From Nocardia terrae (GTDB lineage Bacteria; Actinomycetota; Actinomycetes; Mycobacteriales; Mycobacteriaceae), in contig NZ_WRPP01000011.1 of NCBI RefSeq assembly GCF_009760405.1, positions 62,001 to 126,000 on the forward strand: a DNA stretch of 64,000 nucleotides, given 5' to 3'. The notes under the pieces were generated by a model that was given only the letters and a program-made list of their open reading frames with translations, did not search any database and was not told the DNA's origin. Below, piece by piece: positions 27,229 to 35,716 of the stretch. Made by a program: the position numbers and the translations under genes. Each line of letters starts with the position of its first letter. Position 1 is the stretch's first letter.

Positions 27229-28782
27229 TCAGGCGATCTGGACTGCCGGTGCGCTCTCGGCGAGACCGCGGACGGGTGTCACGATGCGGTGGACGATCGC
27301 GCCGACCGCCACGGTGAGCAACACGAACAGCGGTGCGGCCCAGAGCATCCACCAGCCGCCGCCGGTCGGGGTGTAGACCTCGGGGCGGGGCCAGGCCAGG
27401 TTCACCGCCATGGCGATGCCCCAGATCACGGCCAGTGCGTTGACGGCGATGCCGTAGCGGCCGAGGGCGAACAGTTTCGTGCCCGCCGCGTCGCCCGCGA
27501 TGTCGGCGGGCCAGCCCTTGATCCGGCGGACCAGCAGCGGGACCGTGACCAGCAGGTAGGCGAGGTAGAGCATGACGATGCAGACACTGGCCAGCGTGGC
27601 GAAAATGGCCGCGTTGCCGAGGTTCAGGGCCAGCAGGCCGATGCCCAGCGCACCGATCACCACGGCGGGCCACACCGGGGTGCCGAAGCGAGGATGCACG
27701 GTCGAGAGCGGCTTGGCGAAGGGCAGCCGTCCATCGCGGGCCATGGAGAACAGCAGTCGCGAACCGGCCGTCTGAATCGCCAAGGTGCACACCGTGATCG
27801 CGCACGCCACGCACGCCAGCACCACCTTGCCGGGCGTGGTGGAGAGCTTGGCCTCGATCACGTACGCCAGTCCGCCGCTGCCCAGCGAGCCGTCGGTCAG
27901 GCTCGGAGCGGCCATGAGCGCGCCCAGCAGGATGAGCCCGCCGCCCAGCGCCGAGACGGCCAGCGCGGACAGGATGGTGCGCGGCGCGACGTGGCGCGGG
28001 TTCTTGGTCTCCTCGGAAAGCTCACCGGCGGAGTCGAATCCGACCATGACGTACGCGGCCATCAGCCCCGAGGCCAGGAAGGCGGCCCAGTACGCGCCGG
28101 GCGCGGCCTGATCGTGCTGCAGGACCACACCGGGCCCGCGATCGGTGTGGGTGAAGAACACCGCGATCACCGCGCACACGCCGATGATCTCGATGGTCAC
28201 GCCCAGCGAATTGATGCGCGCCATCCAGTCGATGCCCACCACGTTCACGACCGTGGTCAGCACCAGCAGCACGCTGCCCAGCAGCACCGCGTTCGAGGCG
28301 CCGTCGTGCGAGGTGAGATCGCTGTTCGTGCCGATGATCTGGAAGCCGGACCAGATGCTCGGCAGCACCACCTGCAGCGCGATGGCGGCCGCCGCGGCGG
28401 TCACGATCTGGGCGATGATCATCATCCAGCCCGCGAACCAGCCGATCACCTCCCCGGCCAAGCGGCGCGACCACTGGTAGATACAGCCCGAGATCGGGTA
28501 GCGCGCGGCCAGTTCCGCGAAGTTCAGGGCGACCAGGAACTGCCCGGCGAACACGATCGGCCAGGTCCAGAAGAAGGCCGCGCCACCGAACGAATAGCCG
28601 AAGCCGAAGAACTGGAAGATCGTGGTCAGGATGGACACGAAGGAGAATCCGGCCGCGAAGGAGGCGTAGCGGCCGAGCTTGCGGTGCAGGACGGGTTGGT
28701 AGCCGAAGCGCGCCAGGTCGGCACTGTCGTCGGGGAGGCTCGGCGGGTGGTCGGGGACTATGGCGTCGGTGGGGGCAACCAT
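27229..28782 (-). CDS. APC-family amino acid/amine permease of the nitrogen operon
   Basis: 517-residue membrane transporter with about 12 hydrophobic segments. It has the APC features FQFFGFGYSFGGAAFFWTWP after the first helix, a loop with YPISGCIYQWSRRLAGEVIG, and FDSAGELSEETKNPRHVAPR, a typical APC cytosolic loop. First gene of the operon with the DUF1989 pair, the carboxyltransferase-like protein and allophanate hydrolase, so it probably imports the nitrogen compound (guanidine, urea derivative or similar). The promoter region upstream holds a 20-base perfect inverted repeat. No guanidine riboswitch was seen in the leader. Confidence 0.9.
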   Translation of the reverse strand: MVAPTDAIVPDHPPSLPDDSADLARFGYQPVLHRKLGRYASFAAGFSFVSILTTIFQFFGFGYSFGGAAFFWTWPIVFAGQFLVALNFAELAARYPISGCIYQWSRRLAGEVIGWFAGWMMIIAQIVTAAAAAIALQVVLPSIWSGFQIIGTNSDLTSHDGASNAVLLGSVLLVLTTVVNVVGIDWMARINSLGVTIEIIGVCAVIAVFFTHTDRGPGVVLQHDQAAPGAYWAAFLASGLMAAYVMVGFDSAGELSEETKNPRHVAPRTILSALAVSALGGGLILLGALMAAPSLTDGSLGSGGLAYVIEAKLSTTPGKVVLACVACAITVCTLAIQTAGSRLLFSMARDGRLPFAKPLSTVHPRFGTPVWPAVVIGALGIGLLALNLGNAAIFATLASVCIVMLYLAYLLVTVPLLVRRIKGWPADIAGDAAGTKLFALGRYGIAVNALAVIWGIAMAVNLAWPRPEVYTPTGGGWWMLWAAPLFVLLTVAVGAIVHRIVTPVRGLAESAPAVQIA

Positions 28783-28902
28783 GGCGGCGAGTCTTTCGCG
28801 AGGGGAATATCTATCGATTGAAAGTTTTCCGTCCGCGATCGCTCACCCGGTGACGCTGTTGTATCGGTCGCGTGGCCTGGCGTAACTTCTGGGTTGCCGG
28901 TA

Positions 28903-28922
28903 TTTCTGTCAAATGACAGAAA
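28903..28922. promoter_or_regulatory. Probable TetR operator between permease and TetR genes
   Basis: TTTCTGTCA-AA-TGACAGAAA is a perfect inverted repeat with 9-base arms. It lies in the 184-base divergent spacer and overlaps an ATG that would otherwise extend the TetR protein. The most likely binding site of the TetR protein, controlling both directions. Confidence 0.65.
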
Positions 28923-28966
28923 ACTCACCTCGCAGGTCGTCCCGGTCGGTAGGACAGAATGACTAC

Positions 28967-29641
28967 GTGACCCAACTCGGACCCGGCCGTCCCCGACTCG
29001 AACCCCGCCGCCGCGCAGGCCAGACCCCGCGCGCCGAAATCCTCGACGCCGCCGCCGAGTTGTTCACCAGTCACGGCTACGGCAATACCTCCACCCGCGC
29101 GGTCGCCGACGCCGTCGGCATCCGGCAGGCCTCGCTCTACCACCACTTCGCCGCCAAGGACGACATCCTCGACGCGCTGCTCGGCGAAACCGTCAGCACG
29201 CCACTGGAACTGGCGGGCAAGCTGGCCGACCGTCCCGAACCCGCGGCCGTGCGGCTCTACGCCCTGGCCTGGTACGACATCAGCCAGCTGCTGGCCAGCC
29301 GCTGGAATCTGGGTGCGCTGTATCTACTACCCGAACTGCGCAGCGACCGGTTCGCCAAATTCCGCGAGGGCCGCGACGCGCTGCGCAGACACTACGAGAC
29401 GCTCTCGGCCGCCGTCATCGCCGAGGCCGGGGCGGACGCCGTGGCCGGGGCCGAACTGCTGCCGTTCCGGCTGGTGGAATCGGTCATCAATATGCGCTCG
29501 GACGAGGGCGCGGCCCCCGAGTACGCCGAGCAGCTCATCCCCGACGCCATCCTGCGACTGCTCTGCTGGACCGGATCACTCGTCGAAACCCGGGTGGCCG
29601 CACTGGAATTGGCGGCACAATTCCCGCCCGACCAGGACTGA
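28967..29641 (+). CDS. TetR-family regulator of the nitrogen operon
   Basis: 224 residues: N-terminal TetR helix-turn-helix (RAEILDAAAELFTSHGYGNT, then STRAVADAVGIRQASLYHHF and AAKDDIL), and a C-terminal ligand-binding/dimer domain rich in helices. The GTG at 28967 is preferred because the ATG at 28913 falls within the operator palindrome and has no ribosome site, though the start remains uncertain. Divergent from the permease gene; likely a repressor released by a pathway compound (inferred from layout). Confidence 0.88.
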   Translation: MTQLGPGRPRLEPRRRAGQTPRAEILDAAAELFTSHGYGNTSTRAVADAVGIRQASLYHHFAAKDDILDALLGETVSTPLELAGKLADRPEPAAVRLYALAWYDISQLLASRWNLGALYLLPELRSDRFAKFREGRDALRRHYETLSAAVIAEAGADAVAGAELLPFRLVESVINMRSDEGAAPEYAEQLIPDAILRLLCWTGSLVETRVAALELAAQFPPDQD

Positions 29642-29666
29642 CCGGCCGGATTCCCGGACGGCGGGC

Positions 29667-30974
29667 TCAGGACTTGCCCTTCGAGGTGCCCCACTTCAGG
29701 CCCCACCCGTAGGCCTGATCCACCGCCAGCTTGCCCCAGAAGCGGCGGCCCTCCGGCGGGCGCACGAAGCGGCCCTCGCGGCGCACCACCAGCTCGCCGT
29801 TGATGTTCTCGATCAGCGCCAGCACCATCTCGCGCGAATCATCGTGGCAGCCGCCGACTTCCATCTCGATCGGCGGGGCATCGCGGGGGTACAGGGTCGC
29901 GGTGGCGTGCACGCCGCGGAAGTCCTGCGCACCCTCGTAGAGCGAGGCGAACACCAGGATGCGGCGGAAGTCGGCGGTGTGGTCGAGGTTGATGGACAGG
30001 TTCTCGCCCGCCGCGCTGCCGCCGGTCCGGTCGTCCTGGTCCAGGGCGATGTACGGGGGCTTGTGCAGGTTGCCGAAGGTGTCCAGTGCGCTCACCGCGC
30101 CCTTCGACCCGTCGGCCAGCTCCCAGAACGCGCACAGATCCAGGTCCAGTCCGCCGTTGCCCGCACGCTTGCGGCCGAACAGGCCACCGGAGCTTGGGAC
30201 CGACCAGTTCAGGTTCACGCGCATGATGCCGCCGGTCGCGCCCTGTTTGGTCAGCGAGACCGCCGGGGTGTCCTTGGTCAGCGAGATCTTGCCCAGGTTC
30301 ACGCGGGGCTCACGCGCCGGCGGCGGGGGCGGCACGATCGGCTGCGGGGGAGTGGGCGGCGGCGGAGGCTTGATGGGCTGCGGCGGGGTCGGGGGGCGCG
30401 GGGGCGCGAAGGGCTGTAGTTCGGGGGCCGCGGGCTGCGGCGTAACCGGCTGGGGCGCGGGCGCTTCGTCCACCGAGATGCCGAAATCCGTTGCCAAGCC
30501 CGCCAATCCGGTGTCATAGCCCTGTCCGACCGCGCGGAACTTCCAGCCGCCGTCGCGCCGGTACAGCTCGCCCAGCACGAACGCGGTCTCCGAAGAGGCG
30601 TCGGTGCTGTCGAAGCGGGCCAGTTCGGTGCCGGACATATCCACCAAACGCACGTGCAGGCCGTGGAATTGGGCGAAGGTGCCGCCGTCGGCGGACGCGG
30701 CCAGCACGATCGTGTCGATCTGCGGTTCGACCTGCGCGAAATGCACCGACAGCACGTCGACGACCTGCGTGCCCTGCTGCTTGCCGAGATGGCGGACCGC
30801 GCCCGAGGCGTGCAGTTGCTGATTGTAGAAGACGAAATCGGCGTCCGAGCGGACCCGCCCGCTCGACAACAACAGTGCCGAGGCGTCGGCGTCGGGAACC
30901 CCGGGTCCCGTCTGCCACCCCAGCTCGATCCGAACCTCGGACACCGCCACCGGAACGTTGGAACCCTTCAACAT
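29667..30974 (-). CDS. TerD-family protein with two TerD domains and a proline-rich linker
   Basis: 435 residues. Residues 1-165 form a TerD domain (VRSDADFVFYNQQ, then STDASSETAFVLGELYRRDG and WKFRAVGQGYDTGL). Residues about 170-220 are a linker of PPP/PQP repeats. Residues about 225-400 form a second, diverged TerD-like domain (LDLDLCAFWELADG, ALDQDDRTGG, with Asp residues placed as in calcium-binding TerD). TerD proteins are tied to tellurite and other stress resistance and bind calcium. It is alone here, without other ter genes. Divergent from an MFS exporter. The ATG at 30974 matches family N-termini. Cytosolic or membrane-associated. Confidence 0.88.
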   Translation of the reverse strand: MLKGSNVPVAVSEVRIELGWQTGPGVPDADASALLLSSGRVRSDADFVFYNQQLHASGAVRHLGKQQGTQVVDVLSVHFAQVEPQIDTIVLAASADGGTFAQFHGLHVRLVDMSGTELARFDSTDASSETAFVLGELYRRDGGWKFRAVGQGYDTGLAGLATDFGISVDEAPAPQPVTPQPAAPELQPFAPPRPPTPPQPIKPPPPPTPPQPIVPPPPPAREPRVNLGKISLTKDTPAVSLTKQGATGGIMRVNLNWSVPSSGGLFGRKRAGNGGLDLDLCAFWELADGSKGAVSALDTFGNLHKPPYIALDQDDRTGGSAAGENLSINLDHTADFRRILVFASLYEGAQDFRGVHATATLYPRDAPPIEMEVGGCHDDSREMVLALIENINGELVVRREGRFVRPPEGRRFWGKLAVDQAYGWGLKWGTSKGKS

Positions 30975-31142
30975 CGACACAGATTCCAACGTATCCGATT
31001 CGACCCCGCGCCGTTCCGGGGTAAGTGGTCTGCAAATGTTCAGCTGGCCGGTCACCCCGACCTAGAATGTCAAACGGTCATAGGGCACATTGATGGCTAG
31101 CGCACACATCGGATTCTTCGGACGGCTGTTCAGGAGCGATGG

Positions 31143-32768
31143 ATGACGGAAACGCAGCTCGATCTGGGTCCTAAGAAATGGATCACGCTCGGCGTACTCG
31201 CGCTGGGCCTGTCCATGGTCGTGCTCGACGGCACCATCGTCTCGGTCTCGCTGCCCGTGCTCATCGACAAATTGCAGCTGAATTTCACTCAGGCGCAATG
31301 GATCAACAGCATCTACGCGGTCGTCCTGGCGGCACTGCTGATCACCAGCGGACGCCTCGGCGACCGGCTCGGGCGGCGCACCATGTTCGCCCTGGGCGTG
31401 GTCGTCTTCCTGATCGGTAGCGTGCTCGCGGCGCGGGCGCACGGCGCGTGGCCGCTGATCATCGGGCGCATCGTGCAGGGCATCGGCGCGGCCGGGGTCA
31501 TGCCGGGCACGCTGGCCACCGTCAACGCCATCTTCCGGGGCCGCGACCGGATCATCGCCTTCGCGGTGTGGGGTTCGGTCATCTCCGGCGTCGCGGCCAT
31601 CGGCCCGCTGCTCGGCGGCTGGCTCACCACCTACTTCACCTGGCCGTGGATCTTCCTGGTGAACCTGCCGCTGGGCGCGGTGGTGCTGATCGGGCTGGTG
31701 CTGTTCGTGCCCGAGACCCGCATGGGCAAGGCCGCGCCGGGCCTGGACGTGGACGGATTCCTGCTCAGCGCAGCGGGTTTCGCACTGCTGGTGTTCGCGC
31801 TCATCGAGGGGCAGACCTACGGCTGGTGGAAGCCGCTGCGGGAATTCCCGCTGGCAGGCTGGAACTGGCCGGTCTCCGCGCCCGTCTCGCCCATCCCGAT
31901 CCTGCTCGCGCTCGGGGTGATCGCGCTGGTGCTGTTCATCCGCTGGGAGAAGCATCGCGTGCTGATCGGGCGCTCGGCGCTGCTGGATCCCGCGCTGTTC
32001 ACCATCCCCAGCTTCCGGTGGGGCAACATCACCGCGTTCATGGTGGCACTGGGCGAATTCGGCCTGCTGTTCGTGCTGCCGCTGTTCATGGTGAACGTGC
32101 TCGGGCTGTCCACGCTCGGCGCGGGATACGTGCTGGCGGCCATGGCGGTCGGCGCGTTCCTGGCGGCGGGGATCGCCGAGGGGCTGGTGCGCAAATACGG
32201 TCCGGTGCGGGTGGTGCAGCTCGGGCTCGGATTCGAGGCGGTCGCGGTGGCGTTGACCGCGCTGTTCGTCACCCCGCACATCTCCGGCTGGTGGCTGGCG
32301 GTGCTGCTGATCGGGTACGGCATCGGGCTCGGCATGGCCTCGGCCCAGCTCACCGGCACCGTGCTCGCCGATGTGCCGCCGCAGAATTCGGGCCAGGGGT
32401 CGGCCACCCAGTCCACCGTGCGGCAGGTCGGATCGGCCTTCGGCACCGCGCTCATCGGTGCGCTGCTGTCCGCGGCACTGGCGCACGATCTGCCGAAACG
32501 GCTGGCCAAGGTGCCGGACCTGCCCAAGTCGTCGGCCGACACCCTCGCCACCGCCACCCGCGAATCTGCCGGTGGCGCGATCAGCGGGGTGCGCGAACAC
32601 CACGGTGCCGCAGCCGTTCTGGACGCGCTGAGCCGGGCGTTCACCGACTCCACCCGCACCACCCTGCTGGCCGCGGCACTGTTCCTGCTCATCGGGCTGG
32701 CCTCGGCCACCCGCATCCCGAACCGGCCCTACCGCGGGGAACCGGACGCGAGCGCTCAGAGCAGCTGA
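31143..32768 (+). CDS. MFS multidrug exporter, DHA2 (14-helix) family
   Basis: 541-residue proton-driven efflux transporter. Motif A-like GRLGDRLGRRTMFALG follows helix 2, the motif C-like segment is WGSVISGVAAIGPLLGGWLT, and D in helix 1 is in VVLDGTIVSVSLP. About 14 hydrophobic segments; residues near 440-500 form a loop before the last helix, as in DHA2 members. CAGGAG precedes the ATG. Its 3' end overlaps the convergent secreted-protein gene by 13 bases. Substrate unknown. Confidence 0.92.
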   Translation: MTETQLDLGPKKWITLGVLALGLSMVVLDGTIVSVSLPVLIDKLQLNFTQAQWINSIYAVVLAALLITSGRLGDRLGRRTMFALGVVVFLIGSVLAARAHGAWPLIIGRIVQGIGAAGVMPGTLATVNAIFRGRDRIIAFAVWGSVISGVAAIGPLLGGWLTTYFTWPWIFLVNLPLGAVVLIGLVLFVPETRMGKAAPGLDVDGFLLSAAGFALLVFALIEGQTYGWWKPLREFPLAGWNWPVSAPVSPIPILLALGVIALVLFIRWEKHRVLIGRSALLDPALFTIPSFRWGNITAFMVALGEFGLLFVLPLFMVNVLGLSTLGAGYVLAAMAVGAFLAAGIAEGLVRKYGPVRVVQLGLGFEAVAVALTALFVTPHISGWWLAVLLIGYGIGLGMASAQLTGTVLADVPPQNSGQGSATQSTVRQVGSAFGTALIGALLSAALAHDLPKRLAKVPDLPKSSADTLATATRESAGGAISGVREHHGAAAVLDALSRAFTDSTRTTLLAAALFLLIGLASATRIPNRPYRGEPDASAQSS

Positions 32769-33238
32769 CCGTCGTGGCACAGGCCCGTCGAACGGGTCGA
32801 CGTCTTCGGTTGCACCACACCGGGATCGAAGGTCCACTGCGAGACCGAACCCGCCGACTTCCACAGCAGGCCGCCGCTGGTCGGCACGGCCTCGAACACG
32901 TCCTCGACCCCGGAGATGAGCTGGTCGCCGACGCAGTAGTCGTCGTAGTCGGTGCCCGGCTGCCGCGCGCCCGCGCTGAACAGGCCCGACGGATTCGAAT
33001 TCGCGCCGGGATTGGGCACCGTGCTCGCGCCCGCCCCGCCACCGCGGAACCAGTGCGGCCCGGCCGCATCGTTTCCGCAGGTGAAGGCCATGCCCCCGGC
33101 GGCCACCTGCGAGCCCTGCGCGTGCGCCTCACCCGCCCACAGGCAGGCGGCCTCGAAACGGGTGTCGGACACCGTTCCGAAGCCGAGACCACCCGTGGCC
33201 AATGCGGCCGCGGCGAGCAGAGTAAGCGGTTTGATCAC
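32756..33238 (-). CDS. Small secreted protein of unknown function
   Basis: 160 residues with a Sec signal peptide (Lys at position 3, then PLTLLAAAALATGGLGFG) and a mature part with four cysteines (in AACLW, FTCGN, DYCVG and GLCHD), probably two disulfides. The GTG at 33238 follows AAGGG by 9 bases and gives a proper signal peptide; the GTG 9 bases earlier is too close to that site. No family recognised. Convergent with, and overlapping, the MFS exporter gene. Confidence 0.75.
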   Translation of the reverse strand: MIKPLTLLAAAALATGGLGFGTVSDTRFEAACLWAGEAHAQGSQVAAGGMAFTCGNDAAGPHWFRGGGAGASTVPNPGANSNPSGLFSAGARQPGTDYDDYCVGDQLISGVEDVFEAVPTSGGLLWKSAGSVSQWTFDPGVVQPKTSTRSTGLCHDGQLL

Positions 33239-33379
33239 TGCAATCACCCTTGATTCGGTGCGATCCGGAATCCGGACCGAAGCGCCGCACAGACGCGGAT
33301 CCGGTTGGCATAGATGCCATTCAGGAATAGCGGGGGTGGTTACAGGGCCCTCGAGCACCCATTCGTCCTCGGGATCGAA

Positions 33380-33775
33380 TCAGTCGATCAGGTCCAGGGC
33401 GTGCAGACGGCGGAAGACCAGCAGTGATCCGGGGGCGACCTCGTCCATGGCCGCGTACTCGTCGAGGGTGAACCAGCGCAGTTCGGCGATCTCGCCCGAG
33501 GGCCGCGGCTCGGCGGCGAGCTCGCCGAGGAAACAGGTCATGTGCAGCCGGGTGCCGGGCGCGTGGCCGTACGCCTCGGCCTCGAACACCCCCAATTCGC
33601 TGACGGCGGTGGTGGCCACGCCGAGCTCCTCGTGGATCTCCCTGTGCAGGGCCATCTCCGGCGTCTCACCCGGATCGATCTTGCCGCCCGCCATATAGAA
33701 GACGGTCTTGCCGGTGGACCGGGTCTGCAGCATGCGCCGATCCCGGATATGAGCCAGAGCCGCGGTGCGAATCAC
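33380..33775 (-). CDS. NUDIX hydrolase
   Basis: 131-residue pyrophosphohydrolase with an intact Nudix box at about 30-52 (GGKIDPGETPEMALHREIHE then ELGV: GX5EX7REUXEEXGU complete), which binds the metal and cleaves a nucleoside-diphosphate linkage. Single-domain and cytosolic. The exact substrate (mutagenic nucleotide, sugar nucleotide or other) cannot be told. The 141 bases between its end and the next gene on the same strand hold nothing clear beyond that gene's ribosome site. Confidence 0.92.
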   Translation of the reverse strand: MIRTAALAHIRDRRMLQTRSTGKTVFYMAGGKIDPGETPEMALHREIHEELGVATTAVSELGVFEAEAYGHAPGTRLHMTCFLGELAAEPRPSGEIAELRWFTLDEYAAMDEVAPGSLLVFRRLHALDLID

Positions 33776-33808
33776 CGGTCCACCCTAGCTATCCGCGAGC
33801 ACGCTGAA

Positions 33809-34255
33809 TCAGCAGGCCACTCGCGCCTGCCGCTTGCGGTCCATCGCCCCGACGGCCCGCACGGCCGCGGCCAGAGCGACCACGGGCGGCACCCAGCGGG
33901 CCTCGTGCGGCATGACACTCCAGCCGATCGGCCGAGTGCCCTGCGGCAGCGGGACCCGCGCGCCGTCGGTGTGCACGATCGCGCCCGCCGCCCGCAGGCT
34001 CTCGATGGCGCGCGCGGCCTTGGCCACGCCGACCACCAGATGGATCTCCCGCCGCTGCCCGCCGTGGACCTCGAGAACGGGGCCGGACATATTGTTGGCG
34101 CGCAGGTATCGGCGCACTCCGGCTGCGACGGACCCGGTCAGTTCGATGGCCGCGATCTGCTCGTCGGTGATCAAGTCGACGCCGTCGCCGGTCGCCTCGA
34201 TCGTCCATCCGTACCGGCGGTAGTCCTCCGCCACAACGCTCAACGCCACGATCAT
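33809..34255 (-). CDS. Hypothetical protein
   Basis: 148 residues, not recognised. It mixes strands and helices, with VLEVHGGQRREIHLVVGVAK and AIESLRAAGAIVHTDGARVP in the middle, a short hydrophobic stretch near the C-terminus (WVPPVVALAAAVRAVGAM) that could touch a membrane, and a basic tail. GAGG lies just before the ATG at 34255; a start 30 bases upstream is possible. The 148-base gap on its 5' side has a small palindrome CGCCGGCCCGGCG (34350) and no gene. Confidence 0.6.
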   Translation of the reverse strand: MIVALSVVAEDYRRYGWTIEATGDGVDLITDEQIAAIELTGSVAAGVRRYLRANNMSGPVLEVHGGQRREIHLVVGVAKAARAIESLRAAGAIVHTDGARVPLPQGTRPIGWSVMPHEARWVPPVVALAAAVRAVGAMDRKRQARVAC

Positions 34256-34403
34256 CACCCTCACACTTGCCGCTGTGCGTCCCATCCGCCGTGGCTGTGA
34301 GGTTCCTCAGAGGACGCTGCGATCACCAGCCACCCCAAGGATTTTGGAACGCCGGCCCGGCGATCACATCGTCCTGTGGTCGCCGATCTCTCGGGGTGAT
34401 CCC

Positions 34404-34946
34404 CTAGGTATGCGGTCCGGGGGCCGGCGGGGCGATCTTCCAGTGCCGCTGCAGGCCATCGGCGATCTCCGGGAGAATGGTCACCGGAATCCGCTTGTGC
34501 CGCAGTATGGTTCGAATCTCGTCGACCTGCTCGCGTTTGCGCATGTCGTAGGCGCTGCCGATGGGCCGCGCCACCGGCGGAACGGACAGCAGCACCAGCT
34601 CCCGATGCGGCTCGTCACCGCCGTTGAGATCCAGCGCGAGCGTCCAGCGCCCGTTCTCCCCGAGCGCGAATCGTCCGGCCACCACCCGATCCCACGCCAC
34701 CGTCGAGGTCCCCCACGGCGTACGCCGCACGATCGCGTCCTCGGTCAGCTCCACCCCGTCCCGCCCGAACAGCGCGAACATCACCCCGACCGTGACGGCG
34801 GCGCCGAAGAACAGCCCGGTGAACACCCGATTCCACCCGAAGACCCCGACCGTCGCCGCGGCGACCGAGGCCACCACGAGCACCCCGACGACCACATACC
34901 CGGCCATCCGGTGTCCCGGCACCACACCCGCCCGCACCATCGTCAT
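34404..34946 (-). CDS. Membrane protein with PH-like domain
   Basis: 180 residues: two hydrophobic helices at about 15-37 (AGYVVVGVLVVASVAAATVG) and 42-60 (VFTGLFFGAAVTVGVMFALF), then a bacterial PH-like segment (GVELTEDAIVRRTPWGTSTV, then AWDRVVAG) of the short-TM plus PH type common in actinomycetes. Probably an inner-membrane anchored protein of unknown role. GGGAGG is 3 bases before the first ATG and 9 before the third codon, also ATG, so either may start. It is 25 bases after the TetR stop on the same strand and may be co-transcribed. Confidence 0.75.
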   Translation of the reverse strand: MTMVRAGVVPGHRMAGYVVVGVLVVASVAAATVGVFGWNRVFTGLFFGAAVTVGVMFALFGRDGVELTEDAIVRRTPWGTSTVAWDRVVAGRFALGENGRWTLALDLNGGDEPHRELVLLSVPPVARPIGSAYDMRKREQVDEIRTILRHKRIPVTILPEIADGLQRHWKIAPPAPGPHT

Positions 34947-34971
34947 CCGCCTCCCGAAACCGACTGCGGGG

Positions 34972-35604
34972 TCACGGTACCCCGCGCCGAAGTGGCTCGC
35001 GGGAAGTGAGCGTGTCCCATGCCGCCATCGCGCAGGCGACGACCGATTCGAGATCGGCGCGCGTCGCGCCGTCGCGCGCCTGAATGGACATGCCCTGCAC
35101 CACTGTCGTGTAGTAGCGGGCGACGGCCTCGACGCGATCGGCGGTCACGGCGAGATCGCCCTCGGTGATGCCGCGGCGTAGTCGATCGGCGATGGTGTCG
35201 TGCTGGTCGCGCCGGATATCGGCCAAAAACTCTCGTACGGAATGGTTTTCGACCGCACCGGTGGGAGCGGCGAGGACGAGCATGCAGCCGGGCGGGGCAT
35301 CGGGCCGGGTGATCTCGTCGGCGGTCGCCCGCAGCATGGCGTGGATCGCCTCGCGCGCGGTCGGCTGCTCGGCCAGCGCGCGCCGCGGCGGCGCACCCGA
35401 AGTCGCGCCGTAGAGCGCCATGGTCTCCCGGAACAGCGCCTCCTTGCTGCCGAAGCTGCCGTAGAGACTGGCCGAGGCGATGCCCATGGCCGCGGCCAGA
35501 TCGCTGATCGAGGTTCCCTCGTAGCCGTGCTCCCAGAACAGATCCAGCGCGGAACGCAGCGCCGCGTCGCGATCGAACGAGCGCGGCCTGCCTCGCCCTG
35601 CCAC
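34972..35604 (-). CDS. TetR-family regulator
   Basis: 210 residues with an N-terminal helix-turn-helix (ALDLFWEHGYEGTSISDLAA, then AMGIASASLYGSFGSKEALF) and a C-terminal domain of the TetR_C type with the GCMLV segment common in this branch. The GTG start has GGAGG at 7 bases. Divergent from a quinone oxidoreductase gene, with three copies of a GTCGTTCGA-type element between them, so autoregulation plus control of the reductase is likely. Confidence 0.9.
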   Translation of the reverse strand: MAGRGRPRSFDRDAALRSALDLFWEHGYEGTSISDLAAAMGIASASLYGSFGSKEALFRETMALYGATSGAPPRRALAEQPTAREAIHAMLRATADEITRPDAPPGCMLVLAAPTGAVENHSVREFLADIRRDQHDTIADRLRRGITEGDLAVTADRVEAVARYYTTVVQGMSIQARDGATRADLESVVACAMAAWDTLTSREPLRRGVP

Positions 35605-35626
35605 CGTCGCACCTCCAGAGAATTCT

Positions 35627-35696
35627 TTGTCGTTCGATCGAATATACCTTGACGTCGTTCGAACAGGAGTGACAGGGTTTTCTTGTCGTTCGATCG
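35627..35696. promoter_or_regulatory. Triple TetR operator
   Basis: TTGTCGTTCGATCG occurs exactly at 35627-35640 and 35683-35696, and a related GTCGTTCGAAC lies between them at 35654-35664. The spacer separates the TetR gene from the quinone oxidoreductase gene. Copies start 25 and 31 bases apart. Confidence 0.65.
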
Positions 35697-35716
35697 GAAA
35701 TTAGGAGCGGTGTCCC

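Noticed and set aside
28885..28905. Possible GlnR box near the nitrogen operon promoter
   Set aside because: One half reads GTAAC but the second half (GTTGC after 6 bases) does not fit GnAAC.
28783..28912. Guanidine (ykkC-type) riboswitch before the permease
   Set aside because: Conserved blocks were not seen by eye; only a TetR-type palindrome is evident. A covariance search would be decisive.
29313..30419. 368-codon plus-strand frame over TetR and TerD genes
   Set aside because: Shadow of the real genes; no recognisable motif.
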